A stretch of 64,000 nt of DNA from Photobacterium frigidiphilum (GTDB lineage Bacteria; Pseudomonadota; Gammaproteobacteria; Enterobacterales; Vibrionaceae). Location of the stretch: the NCBI RefSeq assembly GCF_003025615.1, contig NZ_PYMJ01000002.1, positions 62,001 to 126,000 on the forward strand, read 5' to 3'. The first letter of the stretch is position 1; each line of letters begins with the position of its first letter. Positions 36,394 to 45,325 of this stretch are shown here, one piece after another. The notes below the pieces were generated by a model. It made no database searches. It was not told where the DNA came from and saw only the letters and a program-made list of their open reading frames with translations. The translations under genes were made by a program, and so were the position numbers.

Positions 36394-37977
36394 CTATCGG
36401 GCTTCGGCCATACTCATAACGGGTTGGTTTTTACGTAAGGCAAATAAGCAAAACACCACAAACCACAGACCGCTGACAATAAGTCCAGCCCATGTTGAGT
36501 GGGTATAACCGATCGCTATGTAGCCAAGCAGGGCGCCAAAGGCAACAGAAACCGCATAAGGAAGTTGGGTGAGCACGTGATCCATATGATGGCAACCTGC
36601 ACCGGTAGCAGACAGAATACTGGTACTGGAAATCGGTGAACTGTGGTCACCAAAAACAGCACCGGCCAGAACAGCAGACAGCATTGGCAGTAACATGCTG
36701 ATATCGCTTGCGGCGGCAATATCGCCTGCTAGCGGTAACATAATTCCGAAAGTGCCCCAGCTAGTGCCCGTTGCAAATGCCATCGCACAAGACAGTACGA
36801 AGACCACTGCTGGCAACATTTCAATCGGGATATTGCCACTGGCCATAGACGCAAGGTACATGCCTGTTTCCATGTCGCGTACAACAGAACCGATTGTCCA
36901 AGCAAAGAACAGAATAACGATCGCGGGTAGCATCGCGCTAATACCTTGCGGCGCTGCTTCTAGCCATATTTTCGCACTTAACTTCAAGCGAAGTGCCAAT
37001 ACCACAGAGACCACCAGACTACAGATCGCCCCGTATACCAGTGAAGAACCGACATTGGTGTGTTCGAAAGCACCGATCACGCTAAAATCGAGACCTTTCG
37101 CCGTTAGCACTGTCGCACCTGATTGGATCATGAAGTAGACCGCCGCCGCAGTCAGCGTCAGGATAGGAAGCACCATGTCAATCATGCCGCCATTGCTGCC
37201 TTCAGGCGTTTCAATATCAAGACCGGGTGGGCGACCGCGAGATTCATCCCATAATTGTCCTTCCAGTGCCCGTTCTTCATGTTTACGCATTGGACCGATA
37301 TCAAGCTGAAAAGCAATAACACAGAGCACCATGACAAGGGTAAATACTGCGTACAAGTTCATCGGGATCATCTCGACAAAAGCTGCAATAGGGCTTTGGT
37401 CTGTGACGTTATGCGCGACCATAATGCCGCCAATTAGCGCGATGATATAAGCCCCCCAAGACGAGATAGGCATTATCACACAAACGGGTGCAGCGGTTGA
37501 ATCGAGCAAATAAGCCAGCTTGGCACGCGAAATTTGGAAGCGATCGGTGACAGGGCGACAGATGGCACCTACAGACAGGCTATGGAAGAAGTCATCAATA
37601 AAAAAGATAAATACCATGAGACCTGTTAACGATTTTGCACTGCGGCGATCTTTACAACGGACTGCAGCCCAATCGGCAAAGGCTTGAGTCGCACCAGAGA
37701 CGCTCATCAGGCTGATCAATGCACCAAGCAATAACATGAAGATGATCATATTGGCGTTATCGCTGTTTAGGCTGCCATTAATCCACACAATGCTAAGTAC
37801 TTTATCAAATAGGTAGTTTAGCGCAGCAGTGGGTGAAAAATGCGTCAGCATAAGGGCGCCGGAAACAATGCCTGTTCCGAGTGATAACAGTACTCGTCGA
37901 GTAGTCACAGCTAGAATGACCGCCAACAATGGGGGAAGAACCGACCAAGCGGAATCTGAATAATGGATAAGGTTCAT
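36394..37977 (-). CDS. lysW: NhaC-family transporter under lysine riboswitch (LysW-like lysine transporter)
   Basis: A 527-residue inner-membrane carrier of the NhaC Na+/H+ antiporter superfamily with about 11-12 helices. Typical stretches are FIDDFFHSLSVGAICRPVTDRF, ICSLVVSVVLAL and the duplicated TGTSWGTFGIMLPLAGDIA and GDHSSPISSTSILSATGAGCHHMDHV. Because the mRNA leader is a lysine riboswitch, the substrate is probably lysine; comparative work on the lysine (LYS) element named such NhaC-type genes lysW. The name is given on that basis. The start codon ATG at 37975-37977 has AAAGAG upstream, in reach of the riboswitch expression platform. Confidence 0.85.
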   Translation of the reverse strand: MNLIHYSDSAWSVLPPLLAVILAVTTRRVLLSLGTGIVSGALMLTHFSPTAALNYLFDKVLSIVWINGSLNSDNANMIIFMLLLGALISLMSVSGATQAFADWAAVRCKDRRSAKSLTGLMVFIFFIDDFFHSLSVGAICRPVTDRFQISRAKLAYLLDSTAAPVCVIMPISSWGAYIIALIGGIMVAHNVTDQSPIAAFVEMIPMNLYAVFTLVMVLCVIAFQLDIGPMRKHEERALEGQLWDESRGRPPGLDIETPEGSNGGMIDMVLPILTLTAAAVYFMIQSGATVLTAKGLDFSVIGAFEHTNVGSSLVYGAICSLVVSVVLALRLKLSAKIWLEAAPQGISAMLPAIVILFFAWTIGSVVRDMETGMYLASMASGNIPIEMLPAVVFVLSCAMAFATGTSWGTFGIMLPLAGDIAAASDISMLLPMLSAVLAGAVFGDHSSPISSTSILSATGAGCHHMDHVLTQLPYAVSVAFGALLGYIAIGYTHSTWAGLIVSGLWFVVFCLFALRKNQPVMSMAEAR

Positions 37978-37984
37978 GATCTCT

Positions 37985-38064
37985 TTACACCTATAAAAAA
38001 AGGTGGAGATCTACCAAAAAGAGGTGTAACGAAGACGTCTGAAAAAGTGACTTGTTACCCCTTC
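37985..38064 (-). promoter_or_regulatory. Expression platform of the lysine riboswitch
   Basis: TTACACCT at 37985-37992 (minus strand AGGTGTAA, ending next to the ribosome site) is exactly complementary to AGGTGTAA at 38022-38029, so it can hide the start region. The 5' arm can also pair with the GGGGTAAC at 38053-38060, giving two exclusive states. A T-run (37994-38000) suggests a terminator version. Which state lysine favours is inferred, not shown. Confidence 0.6.
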
Positions 38065-38226
38065 AGGTAGCGCTCCATAGGAAAAAAACTATGGCAGTCC
38101 TGCGCCTATTTGACGCAGACCCAGCAACTGAGTGTGATAACAACAGTTACTTCGGCACTGACTCCTTTCTCCGGCATCGTCGGTATCATCCTCCGCACGG
38201 TTACTTATAGGCAGCGCACCTCTACT
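38065..38226 (-). ncRNA. Lysine riboswitch aptamer (L box)
   Basis: Reading the minus strand from 38226 down, the elements come in the correct order: AGTAGAGGTGCGC, then AACCGTGCGGAGGATG, AGGAGTCAGTGCCGAAG, GTTGCTGGG, GGACTGCCATAG...CTATGGAGCGCTACCT. These are the P1 strand, the conserved GCCGAAG loop, the CTGGG and GGACTG joints and the closing P1/P5 arms known from lysC leaders. The 162-nt aptamer ends about 90 nt before the lysW-like start codon. Confidence 0.93.
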
Positions 38227-38420
38227 GATTAAGGGTTTGCGCTGTCTATACTATCAATAAGCCATCACAGAGCAAGTGTTAAATAGTGGTATTTATTGAT
38301 ATTGCACAACAATCTACTGCTTTCATCGTAACGATGAAAAGATGGATTTGATGACAACCCTATTTATACGTGACTATCAGCCAGTTTATGCATGGAATTT
38401 TTCATGATTAAGGAGTAAGC

Positions 38421-40334
38421 ATGATAGATAAAAAACACTTTGAATTGATTGATAAGCCCACCTTTTTTGGTGCGCTGGGGCTATTGATCTCGGTTGTAGT
38501 GCCACTGTTACTGTTTCCAGTGCAAGGAGCTGAATGGCTTGCGATTGCTAAAACGTTTATGACCGATAAACTCGGTTTTCTTTATCTTGCATTAGGCATA
38601 GCAGCTTTCTTTTTCATGATATATATCGTGTTCAGTGATATCGGCCAAATTAAATTGGGTGATGCTGACGAAAAGCCTGAATTTGCTACTGCATCTTGGG
38701 CTGCAATGCTGTTCTGTGGGGGGATCGGTGCCAGTATTTTGTATTGGGGAACCATTGAGTGGGCTTATTACTATCAGAGCCCGCCATTTCAGTTAGAATC
38801 TGGCAGTGAAGAAGCCGTTCGATGGGCTGCCACTTATGGTCTTTTCCACTGGGGGCCAATCGCGTGGTCAATTTATATGATCCCTGCGATCCCCATCGCA
38901 TACTTTTTCTACGTAAGAAAGCAGCCTGTATTGAAAGTATCGGCGGCGCTAATGCCAATTATCGGTGAATCGCGTAGTCACGGTAAACTTGGCAAGTTCA
39001 TTGATATACTTTTCATTTTCGGCCTGCTTGGCGGAGCCGCGACAACACTTGGTCTTGCTGCACCTTTGATTAACGAAGGAATAAGCTACCTCTTTGGTAT
39101 TCCATCAACTACGACCACACAGATTGGTGTGTTGCTGCTTTGTACGGCACTGTTTGCTTACTCTTCTTACAAGGGGATGGATGAAGGCATCAAGGTTCTC
39201 AGTAACATTAACTTCTGGGGTGCACTTGGGTTGCTGGCTTTCGTCTTGTGTGCGGGTCCAACGCTCTTTATGTTAGAAACGGGCTTAGATTCTATCGGAC
39301 GCATGCTGTCTAATTTCTTCGTAATGGCAACATGGGCAGAACCGTTTGGTGGCTACGGCACGTTTGAAGATACGCACTTCCCACAAGATTGGACCATTTT
39401 CTACTGGGCGTGGTGGTTGGTATTTGCACCAAGTATGGGTTTGTTCGTTGCACGTATTTCTCGCGGTCGTACGATCAAGCAAATGGTGTCTGGCGCGATT
39501 TTCTTTGGTTCATCGGGTTGTGCGCTCTACTTCATGATTCTGGGCAACTATGGTTTGTCTCTGCAACTTTCGGGTCAGCTGGACGTTGTTAGTATCCTGA
39601 ACGATGATGGCCCAACCCGCGCCATTTTCTCGATTCTTGAGCAGTTGCCGATGAGCACCATGGTCATCGCTGTGTTCACTCTCTTGTGTATTATCTTTAC
39701 GGCGACAACATTTGATTCTATCTCATTTATTTTGGCTTCTGTTGTACAAAATAACGTGACTGAAGATCCGATGCGTTGGAACCGTTTGTTCTGGGCATTC
39801 ACACTGTCATTCATGCCTTCAGTACTGATGTTTATGGGCGATCTGGCAACGTTACAAACCGCTGCGATTGTTGGTGGTCTGCCACTCCTAATTATTGCTG
39901 TTATGTTGATGATTTCTGGTGTGAAAGCCGCAACACTCGATTTGGCTCATCAGGAAGGGTATAGCGATCCAGTGATCAACATTGAAGAGCTTCCGGATGT
40001 TGATCCATGGTCAAAAGAAGGCATGGCGATGGCGAAATTTGAACGCTTGAAAGACGAAGCTATTGCGGCTGCGGAAGAAGAGCGCGAAAAACTCAATGCT
40101 ATCTGGGTGCTGAAGAAAGAAATCCGTGCCACAGCCCTGTCAAAAGGCGAATCAGGCATGGAATTGGGTGATGCACCTCAAGAACAACTGGATGAAATCA
40201 AGCGTCTTACCGATGAAGCGATGGCAGCTAAAGAACATAAATTACAAGCTTCTGAGCAAGCGCAAGAAGCACGTAAAGTGTTTGATGATCTAATGCGCGA
40301 TCGTCAAGAAATGGAAGTGGAAGCGCAGGCGTGA
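38421..40334 (+). CDS. BCCT family betaine/carnitine/choline-type transporter
   Basis: A 637-residue BCCT carrier with about 12 membrane helices in the first 510 residues. Family marks are FCGGIGASILYWGTIEWAYY, GLFHWGPIAWSIYMIPAIPIAYFFY, and TIFYWAWWLVFAPSMGLFVARISRGRT (the WAWW-type signature). The C-terminal 130 residues are charged and helical, probably a coiled coil that senses osmotic state. Substrate could be glycine betaine, choline, carnitine or an ectoine. It is alone, divergent from the riboswitch gene, with a terminator after it. Confidence 0.9.
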   Translation: MIDKKHFELIDKPTFFGALGLLISVVVPLLLFPVQGAEWLAIAKTFMTDKLGFLYLALGIAAFFFMIYIVFSDIGQIKLGDADEKPEFATASWAAMLFCGGIGASILYWGTIEWAYYYQSPPFQLESGSEEAVRWAATYGLFHWGPIAWSIYMIPAIPIAYFFYVRKQPVLKVSAALMPIIGESRSHGKLGKFIDILFIFGLLGGAATTLGLAAPLINEGISYLFGIPSTTTTQIGVLLLCTALFAYSSYKGMDEGIKVLSNINFWGALGLLAFVLCAGPTLFMLETGLDSIGRMLSNFFVMATWAEPFGGYGTFEDTHFPQDWTIFYWAWWLVFAPSMGLFVARISRGRTIKQMVSGAIFFGSSGCALYFMILGNYGLSLQLSGQLDVVSILNDDGPTRAIFSILEQLPMSTMVIAVFTLLCIIFTATTFDSISFILASVVQNNVTEDPMRWNRLFWAFTLSFMPSVLMFMGDLATLQTAAIVGGLPLLIIAVMLMISGVKAATLDLAHQEGYSDPVINIEELPDVDPWSKEGMAMAKFERLKDEAIAAAEEEREKLNAIWVLKKEIRATALSKGESGMELGDAPQEQLDEIKRLTDEAMAAKEHKLQASEQAQEARKVFDDLMRDRQEMEVEAQA

Positions 40335-40360
40335 TCTGGCAACCTTATTGAATAATTGTC

Positions 40361-40386
40361 AGCCGTCCGTCATGGGCGGCTTTTTT
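40361..40386 (+). terminator. Terminator after the BCCT gene
   Basis: AGCCGTCC and GGGCGGCT pair across GTCAT (one G-U pair) and run into six T. Confidence 0.88.
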
Positions 40387-40536
40387 GTACGTACTCACTG
40401 ATACAAAGGGAACACCACTGGAAGCCAACTTCTGTGTCTAGCGATTTCAAAAGAGAACCACTCTTCTATCAAACACTATCCTTGAACTCGACTCCCAGTG
40501 GTATTCTGAATGGTCAGATAATTAATGGAATTGGTA

Positions 40537-41496
40537 TTATAGGTTCAATGATAGAGCTATCGGGCAATGATCACTTAGGTTGAATGCTTTGACCACCTCT
40601 ACGTCAGAGGTGAGTTCGCGAAAGCTGTTGTTGACCATTTTCAGTTTGGCTCGTCCATCAAGCACAATGTGATCAATGAAATTGGGATAGTGACGGATTT
40701 GCCCGTGTTTTTTTCGTTTGCTATGAATTTTTATACGACATTGACTCTTTTGACCTTCGGTTGCGGCATAGAGTGATAATCCGGTAGGGCGTCCGTCATC
40801 CAGTTGTTGCCAAATTTTGCCATTGTGCAATGTGAGCCGTCGATTGAAATCCCCCAATATCATAAAAGGTAGAGGCTCAGCCGCTCGGTGGTCTACCCAT
40901 TGCTCCAGTATTTCAAATTGTCGGTTGAGCTGACGACAGGCCCGTTTTTTGGTGCTTGGCTGTTGGCTATAGCAACCACTTTTCAAATGAACAGTCAGCA
41001 ACCTCAGAGCCGGTTTCCCGTCGTTCAGTAGCGTAATATCAACCCCATAGCGCAAGCTCTTATTTCCCCTCAGATCCAACTGATGTAAATCTGCATTACG
41101 CACGTATGAGATTCCATCTCGAATGGCAAAACCGACAAACTGAGGCCAGGGTTGTGCGTAGCGTTTGTCATTGTGTTGGCTCTCTAGTCGTCGACGGGAG
41201 AACTCAAAGATATATTCGTCATTTGTTAATACTTTTGAGATAGCTTGACGATCCGCGACTTCTTGGAAGGCCAAGATATCAGCATCTAACTGGGTCGCTA
41301 TATTGGCCAGTTGCTGATAATCAACATGGGTGCGATGGGGCGGAGGGTTTTTGATAACAATAGGATCAGATGAGAGCCATTGCAGATTCCAGCTGGCAAT
41401 GGTCAGTGTGTTTACAGTATGTATGTTCGGTTTGGAAAAGCTACCGTTTACAAGCGTTAAGGCACTGATTAAAAAGAGTGGAAATAGCCATTGCAT
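40537..41496 (-). CDS. Secreted endonuclease/exonuclease/phosphatase family protein
   Basis: A 319-residue protein with a signal peptide (MQWLFPLFLISALTLVNGSFS) and the metal-dependent nuclease fold. Visible motifs are TIASWNLQWLSSD, DILAFQEVADRQAI (metal-binding Glu), LRLLTVHLKSGC, LPFMILGDFNRRL (Asp/Asn pair) and the C-terminal LSDHCPIAL. It is probably an extracellular or periplasmic nuclease or a phosphodiesterase; similar proteins are common in Vibrio. It is monocistronic. Confidence 0.85.
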   Translation of the reverse strand: MQWLFPLFLISALTLVNGSFSKPNIHTVNTLTIASWNLQWLSSDPIVIKNPPPHRTHVDYQQLANIATQLDADILAFQEVADRQAISKVLTNDEYIFEFSRRRLESQHNDKRYAQPWPQFVGFAIRDGISYVRNADLHQLDLRGNKSLRYGVDITLLNDGKPALRLLTVHLKSGCYSQQPSTKKRACRQLNRQFEILEQWVDHRAAEPLPFMILGDFNRRLTLHNGKIWQQLDDGRPTGLSLYAATEGQKSQCRIKIHSKRKKHGQIRHYPNFIDHIVLDGRAKLKMVNNSFRELTSDVEVVKAFNLSDHCPIALSLNL

Positions 41497-41871
41497 ACAG
41501 TCTGTCCGAATGAAATGCCTAATGTGGCTACTTTTTGAATGGATGGGATCAACGATCTATACATGTTGCGAGTCGGCGAACGTTTTGCTGAAAGAAGGCT
41601 GGTGCGTTGGGTTATGATTGCGGTCCACTTCTACATTACTCGGCAGTTGCTGGATTTTAGAATACAGCAGCTAAAGCGGTGAAAGAATTGTGCTTGGCGA
41701 TTGAATTGTAAAGGAGGATTCGGAGCCAAAACCGTCGCGTACGAATATTTTTTCAGGTTAGCCTATGATCGAGAGTGAAGTTTGATGTTTATTTTGGAAG
41801 CATTATCATGCTTTTATTGTATTTGTATGTATGGTAAGTTTGACAAATTCTCATTCAAGATGCCTAACTAA
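41497..41871. other. Intergenic region before a LysR gene
   Basis: A 375-bp region between divergent genes. No palindrome, terminator or RNA gene that I can support. The start codon at 41872 lacks a clear ribosome site. Confidence 0.4.
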
Positions 41872-42789
41872 ATGAAACCAATAGATAATCTTGATATTCG
41901 CCTATTAAAGCTCTTTCTTATTATTGCTGATAGCGGCGGATTTTCTGTAGCCCAATATCAATTAAATATGCATCAATCGAGTATAAGTAAAAAAATGGGT
42001 GATTTGGAAACTCGCTTGGGCATGACATTATGCCAACGAGGAAGAAGTGGGTTTAAATTAACCAGTGATGGGTTGAAGGTCTATGAGGCAAGCAAACAGT
42101 TATTTGATTGCATCGATGATTTTCAAGTGAAAATCGACGAAATTCGTAATGTATCGAGCGGCAGTATTAATATTGCTTTTACGGATAACTTAGCAACCAA
42201 TAAAAATTGTCGGATCCAAACTGCGATCAATACCTTTTGTAATACGCATTCAAAGGTCAATATTAACACCCAGATCTATGATTCATCTTTGATTGAAAAA
42301 AGTATATTGGAGAATAAACTAGACGTTGGTATAACCTCTCCAGAAGTGCTTAAAAGCGGTCTTAAATATATTTATATTTTTAATGAAAAACAGCAATTAT
42401 ATTGTTCACCATCACATCTAATATTAGCTTTAAATCGCGAAGTCACAGTAGAAGATATTCTGGTACACCCTGTTGTTGATCGTGGGCTGACCCATCATGT
42501 GACTCCTCTCAGTTATGCCAGTGAGCATCTGTATAAGTCTACGACGACCAATATGGAGGCGACAGCTCATATGATTCTCTCAGGTCACTTTATTGGCTAT
42601 CTTCCAGATCACTATGCACAGATATGGATTGAGCGTGATGAGATGGTGAGAATTTCTGCTATTCATGGGTTGGAATATACCCCTAGCTTTTATCTGACGA
42701 TTAATGAGAAAAATGACTTATCGTATGCGACAAAAGCACTAGTCACAGCAATATTAGATGCGCATGATGTTAATACTAATTTCGAGTGA
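41872..42789 (+). CDS. LysR-type regulator upstream of a PLP racemase gene
   Basis: A 305-residue LysR-type regulator. The helix-turn-helix is at about 8-66 (LKLFLIIADSGGFSVAQYQLNMHQSSISKKM). The effector domain is more divergent and AT-rich in codon use. It is transcribed in the same direction as the racemase-like gene 290 bp downstream, which is a plausible target. No recognisable ligand. Confidence 0.85.
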   Translation: MKPIDNLDIRLLKLFLIIADSGGFSVAQYQLNMHQSSISKKMGDLETRLGMTLCQRGRSGFKLTSDGLKVYEASKQLFDCIDDFQVKIDEIRNVSSGSINIAFTDNLATNKNCRIQTAINTFCNTHSKVNINTQIYDSSLIEKSILENKLDVGITSPEVLKSGLKYIYIFNEKQQLYCSPSHLILALNREVTVEDILVHPVVDRGLTHHVTPLSYASEHLYKSTTTNMEATAHMILSGHFIGYLPDHYAQIWIERDEMVRISAIHGLEYTPSFYLTINEKNDLSYATKALVTAILDAHDVNTNFE

Positions 42790-43081
42790 GAGTGTTTATT
42801 AAGAAGAAAGAACTGATTATTTTGTTCTTCTTAGTAATATATTGATGATCAACCAGCTGCATAGTGTGTTAGTCTTGTTTCATATACACCCTGTGTAATT
42901 ATTAAGCGAATAATACGTCTTGCATGCATTAGCTGCTCACTCTACTGGTTTATTTATAAAACTCTGTTTGATTACATTATTAAATGGCTAAGTAAACATC
43001 ATAAAATTACTATTTAATAGCTCGAATAAATCTATATAACTGCCGTTTCTTTTGATTTTGGTTATTTATAGGTTAGCCCAT

Positions 43082-44149
43082 ATGCAATATCCCTCTTTAT
43101 CGATCAACCTTCGAATAATCGAAAATAATACTCGTGAGCTGGTTCAGCTTTGTTGCAATAAAGGGATTATTCCAGTGGGTATAACCAAGCTGGTGGAAGG
43201 TTCGGAGCCGATTGTTCGTGCGATGATATTTGGCGGGATCCAAACCATCGGGGATACGCAAATTCAAAACCTGATGAAGTTAAAAGATCTTCCGATCCGA
43301 AAAATGTTGCTCCGACGGCCGTTACTCTCGGAAGTAGAGGGGGTGGTATACCATGCTGATATTTCACTGCACTCTGAGCGATCGGTATTAGAGGCATTAT
43401 CTCAAGCAGCAGTAAAGGCGAATAAGCGTCATGAAGTTATTATTATGCATGATTTGGGCGAGCTGCATGAAAAGACTTTCGATGACTCTAAAACTGAAGA
43501 ACTGGCGGAGTTAGTGCTGATGCTTCCAGGGCTCACATTTGTTGGTATTGGCAGTCATTTGAAGTGTTATCATGAGGTTGAATCTACGACCGACAGTGAC
43601 ACTCTGCCCGTTCATCAGGAAGAGCATACTGAATGGGGGAGTTACTGCGATTTAGATGCTATTTCGGGCGCAGGCGTAACTGGTATTGTGTTGATGATGC
43701 CAAGAGAAGGAACAGCACGGTTCAATCAACTACGTCTAGGGGCGTCGTTGATCATGGGAGAGGGATTAAATAATGAGTCCATCATCGATATATCGCAAGT
43801 ACCAATGTACTTACAAGCTGAAGTGATTGAAATTAAAAAAAAGTCTTCAATTCAGCTTCATTCTATTGAGTTAGATACTTTAGACAATGAATTCTATTTC
43901 ACTGATCGTGGTGCCAGATTAAGAGCTCTATGTGCGATAGGTAAACAAGATGTCGATATTAGCCAGTTAACGCCAGTTGATGATGGGGTCACCATTGTCG
44001 GTAGTAGTCATAATTGCCTAATACTCGACATTACTGATGCGACTTCTTGTTATCAAGTTGGAGATGCGCTTAGTTTCTACCTTACATATAATGGTGCATT
44101 ACAATGTATTACGTCAGAGTATGTACATAAACGCTACAGTTTTGCATAA
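43082..44149 (+). CDS. Alanine/ornithine racemase-family PLP enzyme
   Basis: A 355-residue protein of the alanine-racemase N-terminal fold (fold III PLP barrel) in the group that holds ornithine racemase. The PLP lysine is K36 in GITKLVEGSEP; other conserved parts are the ADISLHSERSVLEALSQAA stretch, IIMHDLGELHEK and VGIGSHLKCYHE. It could racemise ornithine, alanine, lysine or arginine, making D-amino acids. I chose the ATG at 43082, where the conserved part begins, over a TTG at 43052. It is alone after a LysR gene. Confidence 0.82.
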   Translation: MQYPSLSINLRIIENNTRELVQLCCNKGIIPVGITKLVEGSEPIVRAMIFGGIQTIGDTQIQNLMKLKDLPIRKMLLRRPLLSEVEGVVYHADISLHSERSVLEALSQAAVKANKRHEVIIMHDLGELHEKTFDDSKTEELAELVLMLPGLTFVGIGSHLKCYHEVESTTDSDTLPVHQEEHTEWGSYCDLDAISGAGVTGIVLMMPREGTARFNQLRLGASLIMGEGLNNESIIDISQVPMYLQAEVIEIKKKSSIQLHSIELDTLDNEFYFTDRGARLRALCAIGKQDVDISQLTPVDDGVTIVGSSHNCLILDITDATSCYQVGDALSFYLTYNGALQCITSEYVHKRYSFA

Positions 44150-44315
44150 CGACCATATTGCTTCTAACTATTGATGGCCTTAACGCACAGCGGCAGCGAG
44201 TCTGCCGTCAGCTTATTCAAAAATTTCAACCATCACCATCAATTCATCACTGCCGATCTTGTTGATAAACCCACATATACTCTAATTGAACGTTTTTTGA
44301 TTTAAGGGTGGGGTT

Positions 44316-45278
44316 ATGGGCAAATTAGTTAAAGGTGTATGGCACGATGTGTGGTACGACACAGATACAAGCGATGGCAAATTTGTTCGTGAAGATGCAG
44401 GTTTTCGTCACTGGTTAACGCCAAATGGTGAGAATGGCCCTGATGGTCAACAAGGCTTTAAAGCTGAATCTGGACGCTATCATTTGTATGTCTCTTTGGC
44501 TTGCCCTTGGGCTCATCGCACACTTATCTTCCGTCAGTTAAAAGGATTAACCCCTCATATTGATGTGACGGTTGTCAGCGCAGACATGTTAGAAAAAGGT
44601 TGGGTATTTGATGAACCTGAGCCCCTTTACGGTTTTAATTTTATGCATCAAGTATATACCCTAGCAAAACCGGATTATTCGGGGCGTGTGACTGTGCCAG
44701 TATTATGGGATAAGCAGACACAAACAATTGTGAGCAATGAATCGTCAGAAATTATTCGTATGCTTAATACTGCGTTTAATGATTTAACGGGTAATCATGA
44801 TGATTATTACCCGCAAGCACTCCATCCTGTTATCGAACAATGGAATGATTATATTTACCCTGCCATTAATAATGGTGTATACCGCTGCGGGTTTGCGACC
44901 ACGCAAGAAGCGTATGAAGATGCTTTTTCTGAGCTGTTTTCAGCCCTTGATACCGTAGATGCACATTTAGCGACAAATCGTTATTTAGCCGGAGATCAAT
45001 TAACTGAAGCTGATTGGCGTTTATTTACGACCTTAATCCGTTTTGATGCTGTTTATGTTGGGCATTTTAAATGTAACTTAAAACGTATTGCGGATTACCC
45101 TCATATTCAAGGTTATATGAAGGAGTTATACCAATTTACAGGTATTGCTGAAACCGTCGATTTTTATCATATTAAACGTCATTATTATTTTAGTCATACC
45201 ATGATTAACCCAACGGGTATTGTCCCTATGGGACCAGCACTCGATCTTATTACGCTTCATTGTCGGGATACTATTTAA
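44316..45278 (+). CDS. yqjG: Glutathionyl-hydroquinone reductase (xi-class GST, YqjG type)
   Basis: A 320-residue xi-class glutathione transferase that reduces glutathionyl-hydroquinones. The catalytic cysteine is C63 in SLACPWAHRTLIFR. Other family parts are NESSEIIRMLNTAFNDL and the second domain with YRCGFATTQEAYEDAF and LAGDQLTEADWRLFTTLIRFD. Length agrees with E. coli YqjG. It is monocistronic with a short AT-rich leader. Confidence 0.92.
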   Translation: MGKLVKGVWHDVWYDTDTSDGKFVREDAGFRHWLTPNGENGPDGQQGFKAESGRYHLYVSLACPWAHRTLIFRQLKGLTPHIDVTVVSADMLEKGWVFDEPEPLYGFNFMHQVYTLAKPDYSGRVTVPVLWDKQTQTIVSNESSEIIRMLNTAFNDLTGNHDDYYPQALHPVIEQWNDYIYPAINNGVYRCGFATTQEAYEDAFSELFSALDTVDAHLATNRYLAGDQLTEADWRLFTTLIRFDAVYVGHFKCNLKRIADYPHIQGYMKELYQFTGIAETVDFYHIKRHYYFSHTMINPTGIVPMGPALDLITLHCRDTI

Positions 45279-45325
45279 TATCAATGTTGTGAGCTTGTTC
45301 TTTGTAATAAGTGCAAGCTTGCAGA

